This document shows, piece after piece, positions 34,179-44,944 of a DNA stretch of 64,000 nt; the first letter of the stretch is position 1, and each line of letters opens with the position of its first letter. Location: contig JAVSML010001074.1 in the NCBI GenBank assembly GCA_038503035.1, positions 409,020 through 473,019 on the forward strand. The letters are read 5' to 3'. This stretch comes from Crocodylus rhombifer. Lineage: Eukaryota > Chordata > Crocodylia > Crocodylidae. A program made the position numbers and the translations under genes. A model generated the notes under the pieces. The model was not told the origin of the DNA. It worked only from the letters and a program-made list of their open reading frames with translations, and ran no database searches.

Positions 34179-37117
34179 TTTTACTGGACATTTCATTGGA
34201 CATTTCCCATCATTTTGTGTGACTACTGGTCTTTTTCTCCCCTCACAGGCTTCCTGTAAAAAATTGCTGCCAAGTTTTGAAATAGTCTGGTTTTAAATTA
34301 TGCTGAACTTATCCCCATGATAATATTTCCCTTAGCTGTGTATAATGGCTTTAGGTGTTCCTTAACACAAAATTACCTGTAATTGCTGCTGCAATGTTAA
34401 TACCACAGAAGAAAAGAATCACATGCAAATACAAACCAGTCAGCTAGATATTTTATTGCTGAACATCCATACCAAGAAAAAATCTCCTTATATAAATACA
34501 TGACCAGGTTTTCACAAGTCTAGTGCCTAAAAATTAAGGTCTTGGCTTTGGAACAGGTTAGAAACTAACAGGTCCCCTTTTGGTGCGTATTTCATTTTAC
34601 TTCTTCTGGACAATTCATTCTGGCCTTCAATGCTGGAGCTAAACTGTTTTAGAAATCATGCCCTGATATCTTAGCCTCCATAGTATTGGATATTTTATTT
34701 CTTTTGAAGGTAAAAAATGCTGACTAGAACATCTGCCTCAGTTCCCTTTGAGATATGTCTTTTTTTTTGCTTCAGCTTTAACAGTCTTCTAAGCAGGAAA
34801 GATCTCACTTTAACACCTGAATTAAAGGATAACACATGCGAATGGGAGACGTGGATTTTCAGTTACCCTTGTATATACTTCTGTTTTGTTATAGCTGAAA
34901 TTTTCTGTTCTAAAAGTAGAAAGCTCTTCTTCCAAGAGACTCATGCCGGCATAGATGTGAAAATCAAGAGGAGGACCAAATGATCATATCGGACCTCACA
35001 ATAGTTGTGTACAGAACATAGATTGAATATCCAGAAGGAGAGAGCTCCTTTCACAGCTGTCTGGCTCCAGTTGATAAAATACCCTATATGCATAATTAAA
35101 GCGTTGGCATTTCTAACGTCTTTCATACAAACATTCTGTAATTCTCAGCTGTTTCATAAGGAGGGTCTGCTTTGGTGCCTTAGCATTTAGGTGTCAGAAA
35201 CAACCTAAGCAATTTGGTGCAGCTGCATGGTTAACTTTTGTTCTTTCTAAAGATGTTCTAGGTTTTGTATAATGTTCTGTAGCCCTCCTAAGTCTGTTTT
35301 CTCATAGCCAGGGACATTCATTTTGAACTAGAAAGGGTTCCACGTACTGTTTAATGGTCCCTCATTTGATAACTTTTTAAAATTCTTTCCTGATACAGTT
35401 CGTATTCTTATTTGGTTTTACAAGCTGATACAGATCCTAGTTTTCTAAATGTAGCAAACAGTTATATGTAGTACATGTGGGGTCAGATTCTTCCCTGATG
35501 AAAGGGGTCATAGTTCCCTTGAATTCAGCAAAACACACCACGGATGAATTTTTACTATTACATTCCTATCATGCTCTCAGAGAGTGATGTTCTTTCTTCC
35601 AGTTAGAGTGTTGCTGTACTTGATATTAAAACTTTAATGCTATTGCCTAAACAATTTAGGAAGGGGAACCAAAATAGTTTACATGTCATAGAGATGTATC
35701 ATTGCTGTAATACAGCCGCCTTTGGGACAGTGCAGCAACCAAAGAGCATACACACCAGTTGGGAATGGAAAGGAAGATGTACAGCTTAGAGCCCCTGAGA
35801 AAACCGCAAGTTGTTAGGAAGAACAATGCCATTTCTTTAGTGCATACAGAGAAGGCAGGATTCTTATTTTTCCCCCTGCTATGAAATAAAGTGCATTTTG
35901 CCTTAATGAAATATATTCCGTTCCATTTAGCCACTTCGGAAGGTGGAAGTCAGACCTGCCAGGATCTGAACCTGCTAGGCTGCTGAGAACGGCTGTCCTA
36001 CAGGTGCAACATAGCATGATCAGACAAACAGAACATAGAGGGATACAGTTTCAAAATACCGCTGTGTGACCCACTACATCCCCAATTTAAAAATACAAAA
36101 AAAAATAGTCAGAAAAAAAAAAGACTGCTTTCCTAGTAATTTCCCCCAAACTCAGACACATCACCACCTTTAAAACAGCAATGTGAGCAAAATCTAATTT
36201 GTCCACGTTATGCCCCATCTATTATGTGGCCATAAAAGGCAGATTAAAATTACATTCCAAAAATAACTTGTGATAAGGACCCCATCAGATCTCAAAGACT
36301 TCAGAATTAAACTATGGTACTGAGTACTGTATTTTATTTTAAAAGACTTGTTGCCCATTGGATTATGACTTGAGTTGTAGGAGCAAATTTTGCAGTCTTG
36401 TACTAATTCTCATGTTTCCAGCAGAGTCGTGCTAGGATTTCAAGCCTTCTGTAAAACAATGTGCTCCTGCTGGGACATTTGTACCAATAAACGACTTGCT
36501 TCTGCTTCATTTTACTCATGAAAAACACTGCAATTGAGATATTTATAAGCAGCAATGAATTAGCTCCTGAATTATATGCAGCGCCACCTGTTCAGGCTGT
36601 TGGTCAGGGTATTCTGCTCTGTGTACCCTGAAATATATTTTTCTAGATGAAGTATATTAGTTTAAGTGTGAACTGTGATGGCCTTGATTCTCTCTGTAGG
36701 ATATTATTCCCACCAGCCTTTTCATTCTGGTGTAAGATGTAATTTTATTTTTCTCAGCCAACAGAACACCTTTTATCACCACTCTATCATTAACAGACAT
36801 AACGTTTCTTTTAGTCAGCCTCTCCTTCCCCAACTTAGATTCTCATTATAAGTAGCTTGAGTTTTATAAGGGTAAACTTACATGTTATACATAAGCCATA
36901 CTAAATATGTAGGATGTTAAGGAGTATTGAAGTTGGAATGTGCTGTGAGCAGTCACACATTAAGAGTTAATACCATTTCTTGCCTGCACAGCTCTGACAT
37001 GCCACTAGGGAGCTGATGACCAGGGGTGTGGCTAGGAGCTTTCCCTTCTGGGGTGGGTGGGGAGAGTCCTAGAAGCAGTGCATCCTGGGGTGCTGGCAGA
37101 CTGCAAATTACATATTT
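34179..37117. other. Unique AT-rich DNA, no gene recognised
   Basis: Nearly 3 kb with no transposon hallmark. Patches such as 36530-36600 lack repeat features and may be conserved noncoding DNA, but this cannot be shown from one sequence. Confidence 0.45.
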
Positions 37118-37265
37118 TATTGTTGTGGAGCAGGCCAAAGCTATCCTAACATGAGCTAGGTAGTAGGTAGCACAACCCAGCCTTAACCCTCACCTGAAGT
37201 GGCATAACGTTGAGATGCTCAAAGGGGGCTCAGCATGAGTTAACAAGTTTTAACATGCAGACACC
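37118..37265 (+). repeat. Unclassified dispersed repeat, copy A
   Basis: Shares an ordered set of blocks with 38699-38840 in the same orientation: TTATTG-TGGAGCAG, TATCCTAACA-(TG)AGCTAG-TAGTA, CA(A)CCCAG-(C)TTAACCCT, CTGAAGTGGCATAA, AGCATGA(G/A)TTAACA. No terminal repeat or ORF. Family unknown. Confidence 0.6.
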
Positions 37266-37557
37266 CATGTTTTGAGTGCCCGTAGTACGTCATGTATAAA
37301 GTTCCCTCCAACTGAGACAAAGCAAACACAAATCCTACTGCCTTCTTTTTTTCTCAGCTTCTATCTGTGGATCGGGCTCTTCACAGTTAGGCCCTATCTA
37401 CAGTATGATATCAAGCCTTTGCTGACACCAGTGGGCAGCAACAGATGGAGCTGAATGCATTAATGAAACAATCTTGCTCATCTCCTTTGGCAAGCAATAA
37501 GTGTTAGGTATGGGTCTGTTTTGTTGTGTAGACAGGGCCTTAGGACTTATGCTATGG

Positions 37558-37795
37558 CAGGGGTTGTCAACTGGGGGTACTTGTACTTGAGCAGGCTCTA
37601 GGGGTATGTGCAGGCAGCTGCCCCGTGCAAGCTTCCCCTGCCCTACAGGAGGTGCCCAGCCAGATGCAGGGGGTGGGGGAAGTTCGCTTAGCACCTGGCC
37701 ATGCATCCCCACCCCCCACTTTGGTGTTCAGGGGTACACTGCTCCGCATCCAGTTGCCTGGGGGTACAATGATCGAAAAAGGTTGAAAACCCCTG
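37558..37795. mobile_element. hAT-type element with perfect 8-bp TSD
   Basis: Ends CAGGGGTTGTCAACTGGG and, reversed, CAGGGGTTTTCAACC. Flanked by identical 8-mers TGCTATGG at 37550-37557 and 37796-37803. Interior is GC-rich with short GGGGGTAC repeats near both ends, and no transposase, so a non-autonomous copy. The perfect TSD suggests a younger insertion than the other hATs here. Confidence 0.93.
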
Positions 37796-38698
37796 TGCTA
37801 TGGTATTGTATGCAGGATGTCTGACAGTGAGTTTGAGCCACTGGGTAGGAGAGTCTTGACTGTTTAAGTCCAGGCTTGCATTTGATTACTGGTTAACATA
37901 TAAAAGCTAGCACCTCGAACCACAACACTCATTTTACTTCAAAGGGGATTTCAGACTCAAATCTTTGTCTCATGAAAGAAATATACTAGCTTTTGTTCCT
38001 TAAAACTTCCACCTCAATGTCCATGTCCTATCATTTAGATACATAAGTATTCATAAGAACAATTCTGGCAGCCAGGGCCTAGGATTCTCAAGACTGAAGT
38101 GTTCTTCTAACTGCATTACTCAGGAACAGTGAAGAAAAGTCTCTCTGCTCCACATACTGTCTCCAAAAATAAAAATTCAGTATATGTGTTAAAAGGAAAT
38201 AGAGAGTGAGTGCTTCCATTGGCCTCTGTCTTGAATTGTGTCCACTATTCATTCAGTACAGCTGCACTGATAGAAGTTATTAATAGCTTCTTCAAGATAG
38301 AGAGAGTCCTATTTGGTTTCCCAACATATTGCAAAGTAGACCCCTTATTGTTTTGCATCATGCCCAATGACCCAGCAGTAGGAGCTTCCAAGAGTGTCGC
38401 ACTCAGGCCACCAAGGCACACCAGCTGCTGCAAGGTCTACACAGATGATGGCCAATTACAGCCTTTGGGCCATCCAGTAAACCAGGTGAAATCCACAGCT
38501 GGGGAGATTCAACTCTTCACACCACCTTATGGGGCGCAGGACTGATCCTATTAAGTATAGAGCACTTAATAATTTGTACTGTGTTTCCTGCCTCTAACTA
38601 TCACACTTATTATAAATAGTCTTTTACTTCTGTATAAAAGAGGTATACTCCAAGTGGAAGGTACAATATAAATTCAAGTTTCCTGACTTCTGTCATTA

Positions 38699-38840
38699 TT
38701 TATTGCCATGGAGCAGACTGAAGGTATCCTAACACAAGCTAGATAGTACAGCCCAGTATTAACCCTGGACTGAAGTGGCATAATTTGAGGGCACATAGCA
38801 TGAATTAACATCACCAATTGCATCTGCATCTGTGAAACCT
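38699..38840 (+). repeat. Unclassified dispersed repeat, copy B
   Basis: Second copy of the family at 37118-37265, about 1.4 kb away in the same orientation, with matching blocks in the same order. Divergence is too high for a recent local duplication, so it is probably a dispersed repeat family. Confidence 0.6.
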
Positions 38841-40138
38841 CTGTGCTTTCACAGGGAATGGTTTATAAATATACAAAATACCTGTGATCTTCCTTCCTAA
38901 AAACTGTGCTTCTAGAACTATAGTAAGTACAGTTGATAGTTTCATACCCACAATTTGTATGAACATTTTAGTATGTGAAACCATACAAAAAGCTCCACTG
39001 AGACACTGCCCTCAGGGGACTCCACCCTGTCCCCAGAAACATGAAATAGTCATCACAATTCATAATTCCTAACTGGGAAGTCATTGCTTTTACAATTTCA
39101 GATCCAGAGCATTAGCACGGCTTTGCTAAAAACAGCACTTCCTAGCCGTGGCATCAGCGCAGGATGAGGTCATGTCAGTTCCATCTAGTCTCTATTGTAA
39201 TGGTCATGTATTATTCTTTACCTTTTATTCTAGGCTACATAAGCTGACTCCTATTGCCAGATTATTAAACAGACGTCTGCAGAAATGGATACAGGCTTTT
39301 AAAAAGGGGGGATCAGTTACAGAGACTGGTGAGGCCCACCCTTCCACTCCCAGCCTCCTCTGCACCATCAGGGTGGGGAAACCACACTGCAGGAGCAGCA
39401 GTCAGGGACTGAAGTTCTAAAGATGGTACGAATTCCCTGCCTCTCCTCCCCTCTGTGCTCAGAGGCATGTCTACTCCCACCCCATTCCTCCTTTCCCTGC
39501 CTGCTGCTGGCAGTGGCTCTGCTGTCAAGGGGCAAGGGGAGCCTCTGTCCCACTCAGGCTGGGTTGTGCAGGGGCTGTATTCATTTGGGACCATGGCAGA
39601 AGTGGCAGTGGGGACAGGCGTATTGCCCCTCCCTGTGCCTGCTCCCCAGCTAGTGGGGAACACAAGAGGGAGCCCCTGTGCAGTCCAGCTGGAGTGAGCA
39701 GGAGCTGCCCTCGCCCCTGGGACAGCACAGATTGTAGCAGAACAGGATGGAAGGGGAGGGATTGAAAAGGTGGGGAGAGCAGGCATGCCTTTGAGCATGG
39801 AGGTGCGGGAGGGGGTTTCTTTCCTCCTTTGGGACTTAAGTTCCTAGCTGCTGTTCCTGTGGCATGTTCAGAAAGAGGGGTACAGCCACACTACTGGCCC
39901 CCCCCCCGAATCTATCCCCAAATGTCTGCGTAGGAATAAGATACATGGGTCCATATTTAGCAATGGCAATGTGCATGTGAACTCTGTAGGCCCAATTCTC
40001 ACTTTGAAGCTGATTGTGCTGCAACTGAAGTCAATAGAAAAAGTATCCATTGCTTCAAGGAGATGAGAGAGCTTGTCCCCCTAAGTGTTACTCGGAAGTT
40101 TCTGTCATTTGGTCTCTATTTCTTACACAGCTAAAACT
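38841..40138. other. No gene; GC-rich patch
   Basis: A GC-rich patch at about 39310-39800 has overlapping open frames on both strands but no recognisable protein and no splice-like boundaries that I can defend. A run of C lies at about 39898-39907. Otherwise unremarkable. Confidence 0.4.
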
Positions 40139-40140
40139 TG

Positions 40141-40467
40141 CAGGGCACTTTTACACATGCACTGGGGGTGGGGGCACTTTAAAGAAAGTGATTCAGAGAG
40201 CCACTCTAATTAAAGCACCGCAGCATCTTGTGCATTAGTGTCCCCGTGCTTCAAAACAGTGGCAGGGGCACTTGAACAGAAGCTTGTTTGATGGGCCTTA
40301 GTTAAAGTGCCATCGCTGCCATTTTGAAGTGCAAGGACACTGGTACACAAGACACAGAGGTTGGCTGAAGCACAGTAATTAATTACCATGCTCCAGGAGA
40401 CTCAATTTATTGAGTCTGCCCCAATGCACTGTAATTACAGCCTTGCAGCACATGTACAGGCACCCTC
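40141..40467. mobile_element. MITE, TIR CAGGGCAC / GAGGGTGCC type
   Basis: Left end CAGGGCACTTTTACACATGC and the reversed right end GAGGGTGCCTGTACATGTGC are related terminal repeats. The interior has CACTTTAA-GTGCTTCAAAA-type blocks, GACTCAATTTATTGAGTC and TAATTAATTA palindromes. The same blocks occur inverted at 61221-61560, so both belong to one family. No ORF. Confidence 0.55.
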
Positions 40468-40797
40468 ATTGATTTCACTGGGATTCACTCTCAAGAAATG
40501 TATGAATGAGCATCTGAACAGCATTATAGCCTGTATTTTCTAATGCCTCTGACTATATAATGAGAGACACCTCAAAGATGCAAGTGGATGTCTGCCTCAT
40601 GAATTCACTATTGCTTTATTAAAGCTTTAAATAGTTTTTTAAATTGTTTGCAAATTGCAAAAGGTTCCAAAATAAGTTATTCTGGGGTAAGTTATGGACT
40701 TGTTTACTGCAGAGTAAATAGTATGCAACTCCACTGAAGTCAATGAGTTGCCCCAGTACATATGATACCAGAATCAGGCTGTGCAATTGTACTAGAG

Positions 40798-40994
40798 CCG
40801 TGGTTTTCAAACTTTTTACACTTGCAAACCCTTGAACATTTTTGAATGAAGGTGTGGACCCCTTTAGAAATTTCAAGTATGGGTGCAGACCCCTTTGAAT
40901 CATAAGTGTGGGTAATCACATACTTTTGATTGATTGTAACAATCTATTGCAGACCCCATAGACAGTCTGCAGACCCCCAGGTTGAAAACCACTG
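40798..40994. mobile_element. Small hAT-type element
   Basis: Ends CCGTGGTTTTCAAAC and GGTTGAAAACCACTG. 8-bp TSDs TACTAGAG (40790-40797) and TACTACAG (40995-41002) agree at 7 of 8. The interior with GACCCCTTTAGAAATTTCAA and GACCCCTTTGAAT matches the element at 6124-6338 (same family). Confidence 0.88.
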
Positions 40995-41158
40995 TACTAC
41001 AGAAGCTGAAGGATTACTTCTCAGAATGTTTCCTTTTTGGGAAATGTGGTTTTCAAAGTCCAAATTATTTCATAGATTTCATAGACATTAAGGCTGGAAG
41101 GGACCTCGTAAGATCATTGAGTCCAGCCCCCTGCCCGAAGGGCAGGAAGTCAGCTGGG

Positions 41159-41725
41159 TCATAGGATCCCAGCAAGGTAAGCATCCAGTTTGCTCTTGAA
41201 GATGTTCAGTGTAGGTGCTTTAACCACCTCTGATGGCAGGCTGTTCCAGACCTTGGTGGCTCGGACAGTAAAGAAATTCTTCCTTATGTCCAGCCTCAAA
41301 CCGTCTCGCAGTAGTTTATGACCGTTTGACCTCGTTGTCCCTTGGGGCACTCTGGTGAACAAACGTTCCCCCAGATCCTGGTGGTCACCTCTGATAAACT
41401 TATAGGTAGCCATCAGATCACCCCTGAGCCTGCACTTTTCTGGGCTAAAGAGCCCCATGGCTCTCAACCTGTCATCATAAGGTCTGTTTTCCTGGCCTCT
41501 GATCATGTGCGTGGCTCTCCTCTGGACTCTCTCAAACTTCTCCACATCCTTTTAGAATTGTGGAGCCCAAAACTGGACGCAGTACTCCAGCTGCGGCCTC
41601 ACCAAGGCTGAGTACAAGGGGAGAATGAGGTCCCGGGATTTACCTGAGAAGCATCTATGGATGCAAGCCAGCGTTTTGATTGTCTTACTAGCCGCAGCAT
41701 CACATTGCAGGCTCATGTTCATCTT
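41159..41725 (-). pseudogene. CR1 ORF2 RT C-terminal part
   Basis: Two frames: about 41725-41552 with MNMSLQCDAAASKTIKTL and LYSALVRPQLEYCVQFWAPQF, stopped by a TAA in an F-KKD codon, then 41545-41159 with [51 protein letters not shown] and a C-terminus AYLAGIL. One nonsense change separates the two, so decay is modest. Confidence 0.9.
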
Positions 41726-41973
41726 TGTCACACGCACACCATAATGGTGGCATTGATGCACGAGGCACCAAGATGGTGAGCCCCACCCTTCTTCCCTGCA
41801 ACCATCACAAAAGAATAAAACAAACTCTGCCATACCACTGCTTTCATTATCAGAGCATCACCAACATAGGTGAGGTCAGCTAGTCTATAATGCCAAATAA
41901 GGCCGGGACATAGAACCCTGAGAGGTGATAGGTGAAAACAGCCAGCTCACCGCTGAGTGCGTCACCTGAGTGA

Positions 41974-41980
41974 TATAAGG
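41974..41980 (+). promoter_or_regulatory. TATA-like box of solo LTR
   Basis: TATAAGG within TGATATAAGGGAGC, placed about 250 bases into the 618-bp LTR, the expected place for the U3 promoter. The activity is not known. Confidence 0.55.
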
Positions 41981-42174
41981 GAGCACACAGCCACACCCAG
42001 GCGAGGTCGTTCATCACCCTCTTCGATTATCACAAGGGACATTAGCCTGATCACCTAGCTTCTGCCTCCCGTTCGCGATTAGCAACCGCTGAATACCGCT
42101 TCATTGCCGGCCCAACATGATTAGCAGTCTACTTCTCTGCATCTCATTTCTCTCCACAATGCTCACTGTGAGTA

Positions 42175-42180
42175 AATAAA
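42175..42180 (+). terminator. Poly-A signal of solo LTR
   Basis: AATAAA in the context GAGTAAATAAACC, about 200 bases after the TATA-like box and about 165 bases before the LTR end, consistent with an R/U5 boundary shortly downstream. Confidence 0.55.
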
Positions 42181-42348
42181 CCTCTACCTTCAACTACTCT
42201 CCGTCTCCATGACTATCACCTCACCTCCAGTCTCTTTGGGTGATGTGAGCTGGACTCATGTTAACCGTCCCATAGAGAGCTAATCAGCCCTTCTAACCCC
42301 GCCATTCCGGTCCCTTCCGCTGCGATCGGACAGCAGCATGACAATCTT

Positions 42349-43101
42349 GTGGTCAATGATTACCCTCAAGTCTCTTTCTTCCATAGTGCTAGCCAGTGTA
42401 GTGCTGCTAAGCCTATAAAGATACTGCAGGTTTTTCCTCCCACGGTGGAGAACCTTGCATTTTTCAGTGTTAAACACCATCAGGTTCTCGTCTGCCCATT
42501 TGCTGAGCCTGTCCAGGTCAGTCTGGATCGCCCTCCTGTCTTCTGGCATGGATGCTTTGCCCCAAAGTTTGGTGTCATCGGCGAACTTGGCCAGTCCTCT
42601 TCCAACTCCAATGTCCACATCATTAATGAAGATATGGAACAATATGGGTCCAAGGACAGAGCCCTGGGGGACACCACTGGTCACAGGACACCATAACGAT
42701 TGACTTCCGTCAATTACCACCTTCTGGGTCTGACCACAGAGCCAATTCCCCAGCCAGTGGATCCTGGTGGACCCAAGGCCACAATTGGCCAGTTTCACCA
42801 AGAGGTGATCATGGGATACCAGATCAAAGACTTTTTTGAAGTCAAGATATATGACATCAATCTCTTCTCCCTTGTCCAGGTGACAGGTCACCTGGTCATA
42901 GAAGGTAATGAGACTGGTCAAGCAAGACCTACCTGCAACAAACCTGTGATGGCTATCCCTCAGGATGTTGGCATTGGCCAGTCCATTAAGGATGGCTTCT
43001 TTAATAAACTTTTCTAAGACCTTCCCCAGAATAGAAGTCAGGCTGATGGGTCTATAATTAGCCAGATCCACTTTCCTCCCTTTCTTGAAGATAGGCACCA
43101 C
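42349..43101 (-). pseudogene. CR1 ORF2 reverse-transcriptase core
   Basis: About 251 codons with the RT motifs in order: KKGRKVDLANYRPISLTSILGK-type block (6-27), VIYLDFKKVFD (83-93, motif A; the usual S-K-A is K-K-V here, Asp87 kept), TSGVPQGSVLGPILF (141-155, motif B), KFADDTKLWG (172-181, motif C, both Asp kept), then DLDRLSKWADENLMVFNTEKCKVLHRG. The last 20 or so codons of the open frame (after VIIDHK) come from the LTR and are not CR1. Without the LTR this would be continuous with 41159-41725. Upstream of 43101 an in-frame stop and decay cut it off from the endonuclease. Confidence 0.92.
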
Positions 43102-43317
43102 ATTGGCCTTCTTCTAGTCTTCGGGCACTACACCAGAGCTCCAGGAGTTCTCAAAGATCCGTGCCAGAGGCTGGGCTATGATGATCACCAGTTCCTTGAG
43201 TCCCTGGGGTGTAGATTGTCAGGGCCAGTTGACTTGAAGGTATCCAGTCTCTCAAGGTGTTCCTTCACGAGGTCAGCATTGATGGAGCATTGCTGGAGCA
43301 TTGCATACTTTTGCAAT

Positions 43318-43592
43318 GCTAGAATAATGACAGCAAAAATCCATCTAGGTCTGATAAATTCAGGCTAGACATTAGGAAGCACTACTCTACAGTCCGGGCG
43401 GCTAGGATCTGCAACCAACTTCCAAGGGAAGTGGTGCTCGCTCCTACCCCAAGGGTCTTCAAAAGGAGGCTGGATGAACACCTTGCTGGGGTCATTTGAC
43501 CCCAGCATTCTTTCCTGGCCATGGCAGGGGGTCAGACTAGATGATCTTCTCAGGTCCCTTCTGACCCTACCAACTATGAAAGTATGAAACTG
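43318..43592 (+). mobile_element. CR1 LINE 3' end, other subfamily
   Basis: Plus-strand frame reads FRLDIRKHYSTVRAARIC then NQLPREVVLAPTPRVFKRRLD and ends in a LAGVI-type C-terminus at about 43497, followed by a 3' UTR with GGTCAGACTAGATGATCTTC and a CTATGAAAGTATGA tail. Wording differs from the adjacent minus-strand CR1, so it is a separate insertion facing away from it, its truncated 5' side abutting the 5' side of its neighbour. Confidence 0.87.
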
Positions 43593-43649
43593 TTGCCCTG
43601 AGGGGTCAGGCCAATGCTCAGGATCTCAATATTGCACTGTTAGACAGGA

Positions 43650-44130
43650 GGGCATGGTGTACAACTGCACATGCACACATAAAAATCAATTAAGCACACA
43701 CTCACTAGGTGCATACACCCCTGTTAGGCATACACACTACCAGCTCAGGCACATACACTATACACTATACACCCCAAAAGTTAGACACAGATCACTAATT
43801 CGTATATCAGGCACACAATGCCATATATATATATACACACACACACTCTCACACTAGGAACTCAGATACACACATGTTCAAAATAACTAGTCTAGGTTCA
43901 TGCACACCTATCACCAGTTTAAGCCTATACACACTACACACACCAAATTTAGACAGAATCAGTTACCAGTTACCAATACCTGGACATTCAATACACATAC
44001 GTGGATTACTAATTTATATACCACACACACACAATTATAGATATAGATATAGATATAGGTGTGTGTGTGCGTATTCACTAATTTACACACATATCACACA
44101 CCTACACATACACACAAGTGAGTTCCTAAG
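43650..44130. repeat. CA-rich decayed microsatellite/minisatellite
   Basis: Dense ACACAC, ATATAT (43824-43836) and (GATATA)n (44036-44056) runs, followed by GTGTGTGTGCGT, mixed with longer repeated phrases such as CACTAATT(C/T)(G/A)TATA and CATACACTA. Open frames rich in Thr/His/Tyr are a by-product. No gene. Confidence 0.75.
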
Positions 44131-44139
44131 TTGGGTGTT

Positions 44140-44880
44140 GTGATGTCTATGTATGTATGTGCTTGATGTACTTGGGATACCTGGGGAAAGGTTAAGGTAA
44201 GAAAGTAGAAGTGTAGGGAGTTAAAGTTACTGGGACCAGGATTAGAACCAGTAGACTACAGGGGACTGGGCTGAAGAACTGAGGCTCGGAGTAACTTTAG
44301 GTTAATTGATCTTAATTGATTAAAAGACAACGCCCAAAGCCTGCAGAACAGGGAAGCATGCTGGCACAGAGTATGGGACTGGAGCCAGAGCTACAGGGGG
44401 GACTGAAAAGCTAGATGGGGAGGGGGAAAAATGGGACTAAGGGAAAGTGTGGGTGTCAAAGAGGGGCTCTGGTTGTGGGGAGCCAGAGGATGGCTCTGGA
44501 GCAGCTAGAGAAATTGCAGAGAGCAGCAGTAGGTGCTGGGAGCTGGAGAGAACTGCAGGACAGCTAATAGGAACTGGGAAGCTGCTGGGGTGGGGTGGAA
44601 GGCGGCTGAAAACAGAGATGGGCAGCAGAAAATCACAGGAAAAGCAGCAGGGACAGCAGGAAAACAAGGAGAGCTGAGAGGTGGCAGAAAAGGGGAGATG
44701 GAATTGGGAGGAGATGGGGAAACTAGCAGAGAGGGTGGGAACTGGAACTAAGGGAGAGAGAGAGAGATTAGAACTGGAATTTAAGATAGGGAAGGGACTG
44801 GGATTCAGTAAAACATGACCTAGTTCGGGGTTGCAAATGACAATGGTGTTATTGAACAGGAGAGATGGTGACACAATACA
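44140..44880. repeat. Purine-rich stretch
   Basis: Strongly G/A-biased plus strand with repeated GGGA-CTGG-A and GCAGCAG phrases (44380-44800), including a GA run (AGAGAGAGAGAGA at about 44756). It may be the body or leader of a minus-strand LTR element, given the LTR-like block next to it, but no coding or primer-binding site was found. Confidence 0.35.
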
Positions 44881-44895
44881 AAATTGATTCCCTTG

Positions 44896-44943
44896 CACAT
44901 GCGCACGCACACATGCACACACACACACACACACACACACACA
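44896..44943 (+). repeat. (CA)n microsatellite
   Basis: CACATGCGCACGCACACATG followed by about 14 CA units. It directly abuts the left edge of the LTR-like block. Confidence 0.95.
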
Positions 44944-44944
44944 A

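Larger units (their letters stand above)
41726..42343 (+). mobile_element. Solo LTR, 618 bp, inserted in CR1
   Basis: Begins TGTCACACGC and ends GCATGACA, giving TG…CA termini with a perfect 5-base inverted pair TGTCA/TGACA. It is flanked by a perfect 5-bp TSD ATCTT at 41721-41725 and 42344-42348. A TATA-like TATAAGG is at 41974-41980 and a poly-A signal AATAAA at 42175-42180, about 200 bases apart, which fits a U3-R-U5 order on the plus strand. No gag, pol or env sequence is present: homologous recombination between two LTRs is the usual origin of such solo copies. A 5-bp TSD does not settle endogenous retrovirus versus Ty3-type. Confidence 0.9.
41071..43300 (-). mobile_element. CR1 LINE carrying RT core, split by solo LTR
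   Basis: A 3' tail CTATGAAATCTATG at 41071, CCCTTCCAGCC box, ORF2 C-terminus (41159-41720), then an inserted LTR (41726-42343), then ORF2 RT core (42349-43101) and a decayed upstream part to about 43300. Joining the sequences across the LTR at the duplicated ATCTT gives continuous CR1 order (VIIDHK to MNMSLQCD), which proves that the LTR came later. Confidence 0.93.

Noticed and set aside
39313..39798. 161-codon minus-strand frame
   Set aside because: Low-complexity Pro/Ala/Ser-rich text overlapped by plus-strand frames of equal length; no homology recognised.
43654..44143. Thr/His/Tyr-rich frames
   Set aside because: By-product of CA-rich microsatellite DNA.
44437..44940. 167-codon minus-strand frame starting with Cys/Val repeats
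   Set aside because: Translation of a (GT)n microsatellite and a pyrimidine-rich tract; no protein family.
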